Shown here: piece after piece, positions 7,649-17,200 of the stretch | How positions within the stretch are numbered: the first letter of the stretch is position 1 | Layout of the letters: each line of letters opens with the position of its first letter | NCBI GenBank assembly: GCA_945892775.1 | Contig: CAMDDP010000026.1 | Span: 1 to 39,394 of the forward strand | From: Chitinophaga pinensis | Lineage (GTDB): Bacteria; Bacteroidota; Bacteroidia; Chitinophagales; UBA10324 | DNA length: 39,394 nt | Direction of reading: 5' to 3' | Program-made: the position numbers and the translations under genes | The notes under the pieces: model-generated | Database searches by the model: none | The model's input: only the letters and a program-made list of their open reading frames with translations | Told to the model about the DNA's origin: nothing

Positions 7649-8269
7649 TTATTTTATAGGTTCAACCGGCGCTGCTTCATCAGCAGTTATTAGTCCAAAT
7701 TTAGAAACTTTTCTATCAGCCAATGTTTTGAAAACATTTTTTACTGCAGGATAGTTTGATTTTGAATCACCTTTAATTAAGATGACAGGGTTATTTCCTG
7801 CTATCCTAGCATTCACTAACCAAACACCCAATTCATTTGAAAGATTTTGTGAAGTATCAACAGGTATTCCCGGTTGCTCTACTTTCTTTCTTTCTTCAGG
7901 GCTCATATCCAAATAAGTTTTCATTCCACCCATTGGAATTCCAATGCTACTTCCAGTTGCAAAAGCGTTTTGTTCATCAATAGTGAAAGCGATATTATAT
8001 GAATCGCCCATTTTCTGAATTAAAGATTTCCTGAAATTCTGATTATCCAAATCAAAAAACAATCTACTATCAGGTGCAATGGTGATAATTACTTTACCAT
8101 GTTCTGGAGGATTAGAAACAGAAGTAGAACTTGGGGTAACAACCTGAACAGGTTCGTCAGGGCGAAACTGAGTAGTAAGAATAAAAAAGGTAACAAGCAA
8201 AAAAGCCATGTCGACCATTGGAGTCATGTCAATGGAGACATTGCCTTTAGGCATTTTTATTTTTGACAT
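7649..8269 (-). CDS. exbD: Biopolymer transport protein ExbD (first copy)
   Basis: A 206-residue ExbD/TolR-family protein with a short N terminus, the hallmark 'IDMTPMVDMAFLLVTFFILTTQF' helix (Asp at residue 20, the proton-path residue) and a larger periplasmic domain. The periplasmic part ends 'NPVILIKGDSKSNYPAVKNVFKTLADRKVSKFGLITADE', the typical ExbD C-terminal strand-helix-strand. It begins 9 bases after exbB and is followed 12 bases later by the second exbD, so stoichiometric coexpression with ExbB and TonB is expected. The two ExbD copies are clearly paralogous but differ outside the helix, which suggests they form heteromers or have distinct partners. Confidence 0.94.
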   Translation of the reverse strand: MSKIKMPKGNVSIDMTPMVDMAFLLVTFFILTTQFRPDEPVQVVTPSSTSVSNPPEHGKVIITIAPDSRLFFDLDNQNFRKSLIQKMGDSYNIAFTIDEQNAFATGSSIGIPMGGMKTYLDMSPEERKKVEQPGIPVDTSQNLSNELGVWLVNARIAGNNPVILIKGDSKSNYPAVKNVFKTLADRKVSKFGLITADEAAPVEPIK

Positions 8270-8278
8270 TGCCTTTGC

Positions 8279-9100
8279 TTAGTTAAAGCGTGAATCGAAA
8301 GTCTTTGTAATACTGTAACCAACTTCATCAATCATGAAAGTCAATGAATCAATTTGATGCGAGAAAAAGTTATAAGCAATGATTGATAATGCAGATGTGA
8401 TAATACCTGTTGCAGTATTTACTAATGCCTCAGAAATACCGACAGAAAGTGCAACAGAATCAGCTGCACCTGAGTTTCCCATTGCTGCGAAAGAACGAAT
8501 CATACCGAATACAGTTCCAATCAAACCGGCAAGAGTTCCAAGTGGAGCAATGGTGGCAATGAATGGTAAGTTTTGTTGCAACATAGGTAACTCAAGCGCT
8601 GTTGTTTCTTCAATTTCCTTTTGAATGGCTAAAACTTTCTGCTCATGAGTTAAATCTTTATTATCCATCATCTCACGATATTTTCTCAAACCATTTTTAA
8701 TTACATTGGCTACAGATCCTTGTTGTTTGTCGCATTCTGCTTCTGCAGCATCAATATTATTTTCGGTCAAATGATATTGCACCTGACGAACAAAGTTCAC
8801 CACATTGCCTTTTCCTTTTGCTTTCATTAATGTGAATATGCGTTCTACAGAAAACACAAGTGTCATTAATAACATTGTTAAAATAATTGGAACGAGAAAT
8901 CCTCCTTTGTACATGATAGCGAGAATGCTTCCATTTTTTGGTTTTTCGCGTAGCTCATCAACAAAATTTGCTGAGTTTCCAAGAAAGAACTCGAATATGC
9001 AATATGATACTGCAAAACAAGCTAAGATTACAATTAGGGGAAAAAAAGCCGCAAGGCTATTAATTTTCTTCTGCATGTTAGTTTTATTTAAATTCGGCAT
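8279..9100 (-). CDS. exbB: ExbB/TolQ/MotA-family proton channel protein
   Basis: The channel-forming inner-membrane subunit of the TonB system. The 273-residue protein has an N-terminal hydrophobic segment (about 13-38), a second helix around 'GGFLVPIILTMLLMTLVFSVERIF', and then the long cytoplasmic helix region typical of ExbB. The two conserved channel helices follow: 'NLPFIATIAPLGTLAGLIGTVFGMIRSF' and 'GISEALVNTATGIITSALSIIAYNFF' with the key Thr/Gly residues. The start at 9100 fits a promoter at 9126-9155; an in-frame Met eight codons downstream ('MQKKIN') is an alternative. It is the first gene of the seven-gene operon. Confidence 0.94.
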   Translation of the reverse strand: MPNLNKTNMQKKINSLAAFFPLIVILACFAVSYCIFEFFLGNSANFVDELREKPKNGSILAIMYKGGFLVPIILTMLLMTLVFSVERIFTLMKAKGKGNVVNFVRQVQYHLTENNIDAAEAECDKQQGSVANVIKNGLRKYREMMDNKDLTHEQKVLAIQKEIEETTALELPMLQQNLPFIATIAPLGTLAGLIGTVFGMIRSFAAMGNSGAADSVALSVGISEALVNTATGIITSALSIIAYNFFSHQIDSLTFMIDEVGYSITKTFDSRFN

Positions 9101-9125
9101 GTTGGTTTTATTTTTTACAAGTTTG

Positions 9126-9155
9126 CAAATTTAGAATTAAAATCAAGCCATCAAA
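9126..9155 (-). promoter_or_regulatory. Promoter of the exbB-exbD-exbD-tonB operon
   Basis: Minus-strand -7 box TAAATTTG (perfect TAnnTTTG) at 9126-9133 and -33 box TTTG at 9152-9155, spaced by 18 bases, about 25 bases before the exbB start. This is the only good promoter match I see ahead of the seven genes down to 3520, whose gaps are all under 50 bases. Confidence 0.65.
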
Positions 9156-9306
9156 ACATTCTGAAAATTATTTAATAGAATGATAAAATTCACTTTTTAA
9201 ATTGTTACACCTTATTTCAAATTGTTAAAATCATAAAACAAAAACGCCTGCTAAAAGTTTTCATTATCTAATTGCATTTTTTTTACAAAAAGGTGACAAT
9301 TCGTAA

Positions 9307-10683
9307 TTAAATAGCAGGAACTAGCCCTGGAAAAATGCCCAAGAGGATAGTAGCAATGGAAAGGAAGATCAAAAGAATAGTTTCGACACTCTTCAGTTTA
9401 ATTACATCATCAGTAATAGAATCTTTGAAATATGATTCAATCACTGGTTTGAAGTAATAATAAATACCTATGAACGAATTTATAACAGCCAAACAAACCA
9501 ATAAGACATAGCCACTTTCAATAGCAGAAGAGAATAAATAAAATTTACCAAAGAAACCTGCGGTGAGTGGAATTCCTGAAAGTGACAACATACTAATCGC
9601 CGTAATCATTGCAAGGGTTTTGTTTTTATGTACTAATCCTGCAAAGCCCATTGCTTCATCAGTTCCTGTCTGAGTCTGAATAATGTGAATGATAATAAAA
9701 GCTGACATTGAAGAAATACCATATGCAATAGAATAAAACAATATGGCATTACCTCCTAGGTAATCATGAGAAAGCAATGCCAACAACATATAACCTGCAT
9801 GTGCAATGCTTGAGTAGGCAAACATCCGCTTCAAGTTTTTTTGTTGAAGGGCGGTGATATTACCAATGAACATAGTGATGATTGCAACAACCATAATTAC
9901 TCCACTCCACTCATTAACAATTGGAGAAAAACACATTTGAAACAAACGATAGAATGCGCCGAAAGATGCAATCTTTCCAACTGTGGCGAAAAATGCTGTA
10001 ATTATTGTTGGGGCCCCTTGATAAACATCAGGTGTCCAGAAATGAAAAGGTGCAGCGGCAACTTTAAATAGCAACCCAACCAAAATTAATAAAACACCAG
10101 AGAGTAAAAGATAATTAGTTGATGTGCTATTTAATTTTACATATTCTGAAATGACAGATAAGTCAAAAGATGCAGTGGCTCCATAAATTAATGTTATTCC
10201 CAAAAGCAAAAATCCAGTTGAGAATGCGCCCATCAAAAAATACTTAATTGCCGCTTCATTGCTTCCGAGATCTTTCTTTTTTAATCCAGCGAGAATATAG
10301 AAACTGATTGAAAGAATTTCCACCCCTAAAAAAAGCATAAGCAGATTGGTATATGAAACCATAACGATTGCTCCATCAACAGATAAGACAATTACAGAAA
10401 GCACTTCGGGAAGGTGATGGTCATTATCACCCATAAAACGATTGTAAAAAATAATTAAGCAAGCCGCAAGCACCATGCACACCGTACCGAATGCCACTGC
10501 ATAATTATCCACCACCATCATGTGATTGAAAAAAGATTGATTGGTATTCCAATACATTGAATTAAAAACAATAGCTGTAGTCAATCCGATAATGGAAAGC
10601 AGCGGAGTAATTTTCCTGTAACTGAAAATACTTCCAAATAAATTTAAGATTCCAGTTATGGTAAGAGCGATTACTACATTCAT
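9307..10683 (-). CDS. nuoN: NADH-quinone oxidoreductase subunit N
   Basis: An antiporter-like membrane subunit of respiratory complex I that takes part in proton pumping. The 458-residue protein has about fourteen hydrophobic segments and the conserved core 'AAAPFHFWTPDVYQGAPTIITAFFATVGKIASF' (discontinuous-helix and lysine region), then 'QQKNLKRMFAYSSIAHAGYMLLAL', which distinguishes NuoN from L and M. Length is normal. Its start overlaps the stop of nuoM by 4 bases (ATGA), so the genes are translationally coupled. It ends the L-M-N unit. No nuoA-K genes are in the window. Confidence 0.95.
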   Translation of the reverse strand: MNVVIALTITGILNLFGSIFSYRKITPLLSIIGLTTAIVFNSMYWNTNQSFFNHMMVVDNYAVAFGTVCMVLAACLIIFYNRFMGDNDHHLPEVLSVIVLSVDGAIVMVSYTNLLMLFLGVEILSISFYILAGLKKKDLGSNEAAIKYFLMGAFSTGFLLLGITLIYGATASFDLSVISEYVKLNSTSTNYLLLSGVLLILVGLLFKVAAAPFHFWTPDVYQGAPTIITAFFATVGKIASFGAFYRLFQMCFSPIVNEWSGVIMVVAIITMFIGNITALQQKNLKRMFAYSSIAHAGYMLLALLSHDYLGGNAILFYSIAYGISSMSAFIIIHIIQTQTGTDEAMGFAGLVHKNKTLAMITAISMLSLSGIPLTAGFFGKFYLFSSAIESGYVLLVCLAVINSFIGIYYYFKPVIESYFKDSITDDVIKLKSVETILLIFLSIATILLGIFPGLVPAI

Positions 10684-12152
10684 AATATTGATGACAAGTT
10701 GGAATGGTGAGCAATCAAATTCAATAATTTATTTACAGCAGGGGCAGAAATATTCAGCAACAAATTTGGAAATATTCCTAACAAAATAATTAAAGCAACC
10801 AATTTGTAGCTTATAATTCTTTCGAGCATTGACATTGATAAAATGCTCGTACTTGCTTCAGAGATTTCCCCAAAAAAAACATTTCTATAAAGACGCAACA
10901 TGTAAACTGCACCAAGGATTATCGTTAATCCTGCAAACATTGCAGCATACATATTCCATTGATAAACTCCGAACAACAATAAAAATTCACCAACAAATCC
11001 ATTCGTCATGGGCAGACCAATGCTACCCAACATTACAATTGCAAACACCACTGCAAATCGTTTATTCACTGAAGCTATTCCCCCAAATTTATCCATCAAT
11101 CGTGTTCCGCTTCTTCTTTCCAATAAATCAATCAGGAAGAAAAGTGCAACTGCATTCACACCATGATTGAACATTTGAATCATTGCGCCTTGTATTCCTT
11201 GGGCGTTCATTGAAAATATTCCGGCTGCTATTAAACCGACATGCGCAATTGATGAAAAGGCAACCAATTTTTTTAAATCATTTTGCCGAATGGCTATTAC
11301 GCTTCCATAAATAATTCCACACACACACAAAAGAATTGCGAGTGTGTTCCAATGTGCAACTGCTTCAGGTGCTATTGGTAAAACGAAACGAATTAAACCA
11401 TACAATCCCATCTTCAACATAATACCAGCAAGCAGCATGGTTCCTGCGGTTGGTGCAATTGTGTAAGTAGAGGGCTGCCAACTATGAAAAGGAAAAATTG
11501 GAATCTTCACTGCGAATGCGAGAAAAAAGCCCCAGAAAATCCAAGACTGTTGAGAGGATGAAAGATTCAGCTTGTAAAATTCTGATATTTCGAAACTATG
11601 ATTGCCAGGAGTTTGTAAGTACAAATAGATAATTGAAACGAGCATAAATAAGCTTCCAGCCAATGTATAAATGAAAAATTTAAGCGCAACAGCAATTCTA
11701 TTTTCTCCTCCCCACAAACCGCAGATAAAATAAATTGGAATGAGAGCAACTTCATAACTCATATAAAATAAAAACGAATCCATTGCAGTGAATGCGCCCA
11801 ATATTCCTGCTTGCATTAAAAGTATCAATGCAAAAAACACATTTGAATTATCAGTTTCTTTCTGAAGAGAAGTGAGAATAATAAACGGAGTCAGGAAAGT
11901 GGTGAGTAAAATTAATATCAATGAAATTCCATCGACACCTAAATGAAAATGAATACCAAACGAACTTATCCAAGAGTAATTTAATTCGAACTGAACCGTA
12001 TCATCATGCTGAAATGTGAAAGCCATGCATAACGAAATAAACAATGAAACAACTGAACTTACCAATGCGACATAACCTGATTGTTTGCCTTTCATCAACA
12101 ACGAAACAATCATAAATAAAAGCGGAATCAATAACAATAAACCTGTCAGCAT
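10680..12152 (-). CDS. nuoM: NADH-quinone oxidoreductase subunit M
   Basis: The second antiporter-like proton-pumping subunit of complex I. The 490-residue protein has 'GVDGISLILILLTTFLTPF' near residues 73-91, 'YEVALIPIYFICGLWGG' (with the membrane Glu of the pumping path), 'AVKIPIFPFHSWQPSTYTIAPTAGTMLLAGIMLKMGLYG' and 'RQNDLKKLVAFSSIAHVGLIAAGIF', all hallmarks of NuoM/ND4. Length is normal. It is 1 base after nuoL and overlaps nuoN by 4 bases. It is part of a compact L-M-N operon with its own promoter upstream of nuoL. Confidence 0.96.
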   Translation of the reverse strand: MLTGLLLLIPLLFMIVSLLMKGKQSGYVALVSSVVSLFISLCMAFTFQHDDTVQFELNYSWISSFGIHFHLGVDGISLILILLTTFLTPFIILTSLQKETDNSNVFFALILLMQAGILGAFTAMDSFLFYMSYEVALIPIYFICGLWGGENRIAVALKFFIYTLAGSLFMLVSIIYLYLQTPGNHSFEISEFYKLNLSSSQQSWIFWGFFLAFAVKIPIFPFHSWQPSTYTIAPTAGTMLLAGIMLKMGLYGLIRFVLPIAPEAVAHWNTLAILLCVCGIIYGSVIAIRQNDLKKLVAFSSIAHVGLIAAGIFSMNAQGIQGAMIQMFNHGVNAVALFFLIDLLERRSGTRLMDKFGGIASVNKRFAVVFAIVMLGSIGLPMTNGFVGEFLLLFGVYQWNMYAAMFAGLTIILGAVYMLRLYRNVFFGEISEASTSILSMSMLERIISYKLVALIILLGIFPNLLLNISAPAVNKLLNLIAHHSNLSSIL

Positions 12153-12153
12153 A

Positions 12154-14067
12154 TCAGAGGGTAATTGTATTTATCAGTGAGAAAAATAATATCGCGACAA
12201 TTCCAATCACCATCATTAAAACATAAAACCCAATGTTGCCACTTTGTAAACTCTTCAACATTGAACTTAAAAAGTAAACTGTTTGACCACTCCCGTTTAC
12301 CGCACCATCAATAACTTTTTTCTCAATTGAATTGAAAAAGAAATTGCTCATTCCGTTCAAAGGTTTCACAATTATTTTATCATACAATTCATCCACATAA
12401 AATTTATTCAACGATAGTTTGTACCACAAACTCATCTTCAATTCTTCAACACTCTTCCCAATTACTTTCTTATCGTATCGTTGTTTTGTAAATTGATAAA
12501 TCAGAATGATGAGTACCATTGATATGATCATCAATCCATATTCAAAAAAATGAGAAACTTCGTGTGATTGAATTCTTGTATTTCCTCCGAACACATGATT
12601 AAAATATTCGCTAAGGAAATGCTTACCACCTAATGCTTCAGGAATTCCAAGCCCCCCTCCTACAGCTGATAATACCATCAAAATCAATAACGGTAATGTC
12701 ATAGATTTTGGCGATTCGTGGATGTGATCTATTTGATACTTCGTTCCTCGAAACTCACCGAAGAAGGTGAGGAAGAAAAAACGGAACATATACAATACTG
12801 TGAGAACTGAAGTAAGAGAAAGTATCACAAACAAAAACATAGAATGAGAATATGCTGCTGTTAAAATTTCATCTTTCGAAAAGAACCCTGCAAAGGGAGG
12901 AAAACCTACAATGGCAAGAGTTGCAATTGCCATGGTAATGAATGTAATTGGTAAATGTTTTCGAAGCCCACCCATCTTGCGCATATTTTGTTCGCCGCTC
13001 AATGCGTGAATTACACTTCCTGCTCCGAGAAATAAAAGCGCTTTAAAAAAGGCATGAGTCATAACATGAAACATGGCGCTTGAATAAGCCGTCAGGCCCA
13101 ACGCTACAAACATGTAACCCAACTGACTAACCGTTGAGTATGCCAATACTTTTTTAATGTCAGTTTGTGTGAGTGCGATAAAACCCGCCATCAAAGCAGT
13201 AAGCGCACCAACAACAGCAACGAATTCACTTGTGCTTGGTGCAAGTGCATACATAATATTTGAACGAGCAATCATATAAATACCAGCAGTCACCATAGTT
13301 GCGGCATGAATGAGCGCACTAACGGGTGTGGGGCCAGCCATTGCATCGGGCAACCAAGTAAAAAGCGGTATCTGTGCACTCTTTCCCATTGCACCAATAA
13401 AAAGAAAAAGAGTGATAAGAGTAATTGTAATATCACCTGAAGAAAAACTTTGGACACTGGAAAAGACCCTTTGAAAATCAGAAGTACCAAAAGTTTTAAA
13501 AATTAAAAAAAGACCAAGTAAAAATCCAAGATCTCCAATTCGATTCATAATGAAAGCCTTGTTTGCTGCAGCAGTGTACTCACGATTCTTGTACCAGAAT
13601 CCTATCAATAAATAAGAACAAAGCCCCACTCCTTCCCAACCAATAAATAACATGACATAATTTGCACCAAGCACCAACACCAACATACTGAACATGAAAA
13701 GATTCATATAAGCAAAGAACTTTCCGAAGCCCACATCGTTGTGCATATACCCAACTGAATAAATATGTATAAGCAAACCAACTCCAGTTACAATCAGCAT
13801 CATAACAATACTTAGCCGATCAATCAACAATGAAAAATCAATAGATAAATTACCAGCTGTTATCCAGGTGAAATATGTTTTTTGAACCGCCTCGCCACCA
13901 CGACCAAGATCCTCATAAAAAATTCCAGCGACAATAATTAAAGAAAGAAAAACAGACCCACAGCCAATAATGGCGGCGGTATTTTTAGAGATCTTACCGA
14001 AGCCCAAACCATTAATTATAAACCCAATTAATGGCAGTAACGGTACTAACCATACTAAATCTGTCAT
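12154..14067 (-). CDS. nuoL: NADH-quinone oxidoreductase subunit L
   Basis: The distal antiporter-like subunit of complex I, with the long lateral helix at its C terminus. The 637-residue protein shows 'DRLSIVMMLIVTGVGLLIHIYSVGYM', 'NYVMLFIGWEGVGLCSYLLIGFWY' (conserved Glu), 'AQIPLFTWLPDAMAGPTPVSALIHAATMVTAGIYMIAR' and 'TQTDIKKVLAYSTVSQLGYMFVALG', which together are diagnostic for NuoL/ND5. The C-terminal part has the amphipathic stretch and a last helix near 615-635. Length is normal. It opens the L-M-N unit; upstream is a divergent gene for a secreted protein rather than nuoK. Confidence 0.96.
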   Translation of the reverse strand: MTDLVWLVPLLPLIGFIINGLGFGKISKNTAAIIGCGSVFLSLIIVAGIFYEDLGRGGEAVQKTYFTWITAGNLSIDFSLLIDRLSIVMMLIVTGVGLLIHIYSVGYMHNDVGFGKFFAYMNLFMFSMLVLVLGANYVMLFIGWEGVGLCSYLLIGFWYKNREYTAAANKAFIMNRIGDLGFLLGLFLIFKTFGTSDFQRVFSSVQSFSSGDITITLITLFLFIGAMGKSAQIPLFTWLPDAMAGPTPVSALIHAATMVTAGIYMIARSNIMYALAPSTSEFVAVVGALTALMAGFIALTQTDIKKVLAYSTVSQLGYMFVALGLTAYSSAMFHVMTHAFFKALLFLGAGSVIHALSGEQNMRKMGGLRKHLPITFITMAIATLAIVGFPPFAGFFSKDEILTAAYSHSMFLFVILSLTSVLTVLYMFRFFFLTFFGEFRGTKYQIDHIHESPKSMTLPLLILMVLSAVGGGLGIPEALGGKHFLSEYFNHVFGGNTRIQSHEVSHFFEYGLMIISMVLIILIYQFTKQRYDKKVIGKSVEELKMSLWYKLSLNKFYVDELYDKIIVKPLNGMSNFFFNSIEKKVIDGAVNGSGQTVYFLSSMLKSLQSGNIGFYVLMMVIGIVAILFFSLINTITL

Positions 14068-14086
14068 CCTATTTTTTTGTGTGCGA

Positions 14087-14117
14087 CAAAACTAATAATA
14101 CAGCCCACAGATGCAAA
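14087..14117 (-). promoter_or_regulatory. Promoter of nuoLMN
   Basis: Minus strand: -7 box TAGTTTTG (perfect TAnnTTTG) at 14087-14094, and -33 box TTTG at 14114-14117, with 19 bases between them. It lies about 20 bases upstream of the nuoL start. The position supports independent transcription of nuoL-M-N, divergent from the next gene. Confidence 0.65.
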
Positions 14118-14171
14118 CGAGAATTACCGATTCAAAGAGTATAATTATTAACCATCTTTTTATATTTCAAA

Positions 14172-14201
14172 TTGCTAAAAGAATTTTTGCATTTACATTT
14201 G
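14172..14201 (+). promoter_or_regulatory. Promoter of the secreted PNGase F-like gene
   Basis: TTG at 14172-14174, a 19-base spacer, then a perfect -7 box TACATTTG at 14194-14201, 22 bases before the ATG at 14224. It lies back to back with the nuoL promoter in a 156-base divergent intergenic region. Confidence 0.65.
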
Positions 14202-14223
14202 CACATATAATCCAATCATTAAA

Positions 14224-17200
14224 ATGAATAATTTCTTTTTAAGTGTCCTCTCAATCTTTTTATTTGTATCGGTAGTAAATACAACTAAAGCTCAAACCTC
14301 TACTGAAGACACAACAGTTATTCAATGTTTCACATATCAATCGGTACAAGATGCTTGGTTCAATTTTCCATCTGACACAAACCAATATCGAAAGATTCTG
14401 ATGCAGTACAATTTGCATTGTCCAGATCCTACTCAATGCGGTGAGTGGGATTATCTTACCTATACTTTTTTATACGATCACACCGGTGTTATGGATAGCA
14501 CCATATTGAATCATTCAAGTTTTACTGTAGATGGAATTTCTCTTGATTCTATTTCTTATATCAATTCTCCAACCTACTCGTATCAACCATCTCTTCAATA
14601 TTCATTGGTGATTGATAGCACCATTTCCTCCAATCTTTTTCCGATTGGCACGGGAACACAAACTTCGATTCACCCATTTAATACAATTGCTGACGCAAGA
14701 GCAAGAACAGTTTATTTATGGAAAGCTACCGAGTTGATTTCAGCTGGTTTAACTAGCGGAGACATTTCTTCCATTGTTATGAATGCTACACTTTCATCAA
14801 GTGCTGAACTGAAGCATTTAAAAATAAGGCTATCAACTACCTCTAATGATTCACTAGAAGACAATCAGTTAAATGCATTGTGGCTTCAGGTTTATGACCA
14901 CAACACCTACCTCTCAACTGGCACAAACGCAATTCAATTCACCCAACCTTTCTTGTGGGACGGCACTTCAAATCTTCTCATTGAAATTAGTTTTGACAAC
15001 GATATTATTAGCATCGATAATTTGATTGAATCCACTCCAGAAACTTGGAGCGCAGGATTTACCTCAAGTGGAAACGACCGTGATATTATTTTTAATGGGG
15101 CTGAATTTGTTCAGGTACCCAAAGAAGCATTTGCTAGCATTGATTCATTTGTAACTATTGCCTACTGGGCATATGGCGACCCCACCTCTCAACCAAATAA
15201 CGGAACTTGTTTTGAAGCAGTAGCAGCTGATGGACATCGAATTTTAAATGCACATTGCCCGTGGAGCAACTCCAACATCTATTGGGATGCTGGAAGTGAT
15301 GGGACAAATTTTGATCGAATTAATTATGCAGCCACCACCATTCAAACCGAAGGCCAATGGAACTACTGGACTTTCACTAAGAACATTGCAACCGGGTCAA
15401 TGAAAATTTATTTAAACGGCACTTTATGGAATAGTGCAACAGGTTTGACAAAACCGATGAATGGAATTGAATATTTCCGCATTGGGAAGGGAACTTGGGA
15501 TGCTTCTGATTCTTACCGTGGTGCCATGGATGAATTTGCAGTATGGGATATTGAATTAGATGCTGCCACTATTCAACAATATATGCTTAAAGACATTGAT
15601 GCTAATCACCCCAACTTTGCAAATCTGATGTGCTATTATAATTTCAATGTAAAAACCCTCAACACTTTTGCCGATGGTTCTTCTGGAAATCGAACAGCTA
15701 TAGTTATGGGTAATTTAAATAATCCGTTTATAGCAGCCCAAACTCTTTATAGAAACTATTCAAAACTTTACCAAAGACCCAACATCATATTTGAACAAGG
15801 AGAGTTTATTTCTCATCTTGATTCGGTAATAGTCATTGATACTATTGAGAATTCCCCGTTCACAATAATTATGTATGCTGATTCTTTGAATGCCACCATG
15901 GCTACCGATACAGTTTATGTCTGGGAAAATTATTACTACAACTACTTATATGATGCGGCAGGCAATGCAATTGATTCAACAATTGGAGCACCCGACAACA
16001 CTATTCATAAGCAAACCTGGTACTACTATGGTACACCTTTCGAAATTGTTGATCGTTATGAATTAGCAAGATTTATAACTTTGTATGGAAACAGCACCAC
16101 TTTAGGCGTAAACGGTAGAACATGGGTTTACGATTTAACTAATCTTGCGCCATTACTGCATGACTCTGTTCATCTTACATCTGGCAATTGGCAAGAGTGG
16201 CTCGATATGAAATTTATTATGATAAAGGGAAAACCTGCACGAGACCCAATTAGTGTTAAAAACCTTTGGAACGGATATGGATATTCATATGATGCAAATA
16301 TTGAAAATGCCTTAACTCCCATTACTTTAAAAATAGATCCTGCTGCGAAAAACACTATGTGGCGAACTATAACCACCGGGCATGGAATGAACGGAGCTCA
16401 AAATTGTGCAGAATTTTGTGCAAAGTATCAATACGGTAAAGTAAACGGAGTACAACAATTTCAACAATTAATTTGGAGAGATGATTGCGGAAGAAACCCC
16501 CTTTTTCCTCAAGGTGGAACTTGGGTTTATCAGCGCGCCAACTGGTGCCCTGGGGCTGAAGTATGGGAATACAATTGGGAACTTACCCCTTATGTTACAC
16601 CAGGTGATTCCGAAACTATTGATTTAAACATAGAGCCATATAGCGGAAGTTCAGGAACTTATGTTATTGCATCTCAATTAGTTAGTTTTAACGAACCAAA
16701 TTTTACATTAGATGGTGAAATGTATGACATACTCACACCTTCTGATAAAGACGAGTGGAGTCGCATTAATCCAATATGCTCCGAACCTTTAGTAAGAATA
16801 AGAAACGGCGGAACAACTGCCCTTACATCGGCAACAATAACTTATGGCTTAGTTGGTGGTGAAGTTTATACTTACAACTGGACTGGTAATTTGAATTTCC
16901 TACAAAAAACAGATGTATCACTACCATCCATTTGGTGGGTTGGTGATGGGTCAAATAAATTTTATGCTACCATTAGTTCTCCTAATGGAGGAACCGATGG
17001 GAATAGTAATAATAATAAAGCCACCTCTCACTTTAAGGCCCCATCAGTTTACAACCTTACCACATCAGCTTCCCAAAAATTCATAGTAGAGGTTAAAACA
17101 AATACCAACGGCTTTGAAAACTCCTATAAATTGCTCGGAACCGGAGGGGTGATATTAATCAATAGAAATAATTTAACATCCAATACTACCTATAGAGACA

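Noticed and set aside
9841-13490. Several 60-110 codon frames antisense to, or out of phase with, nuoN, nuoM and nuoL
   Set aside because: They are overlaps of well-conserved genes with no start context or family match.
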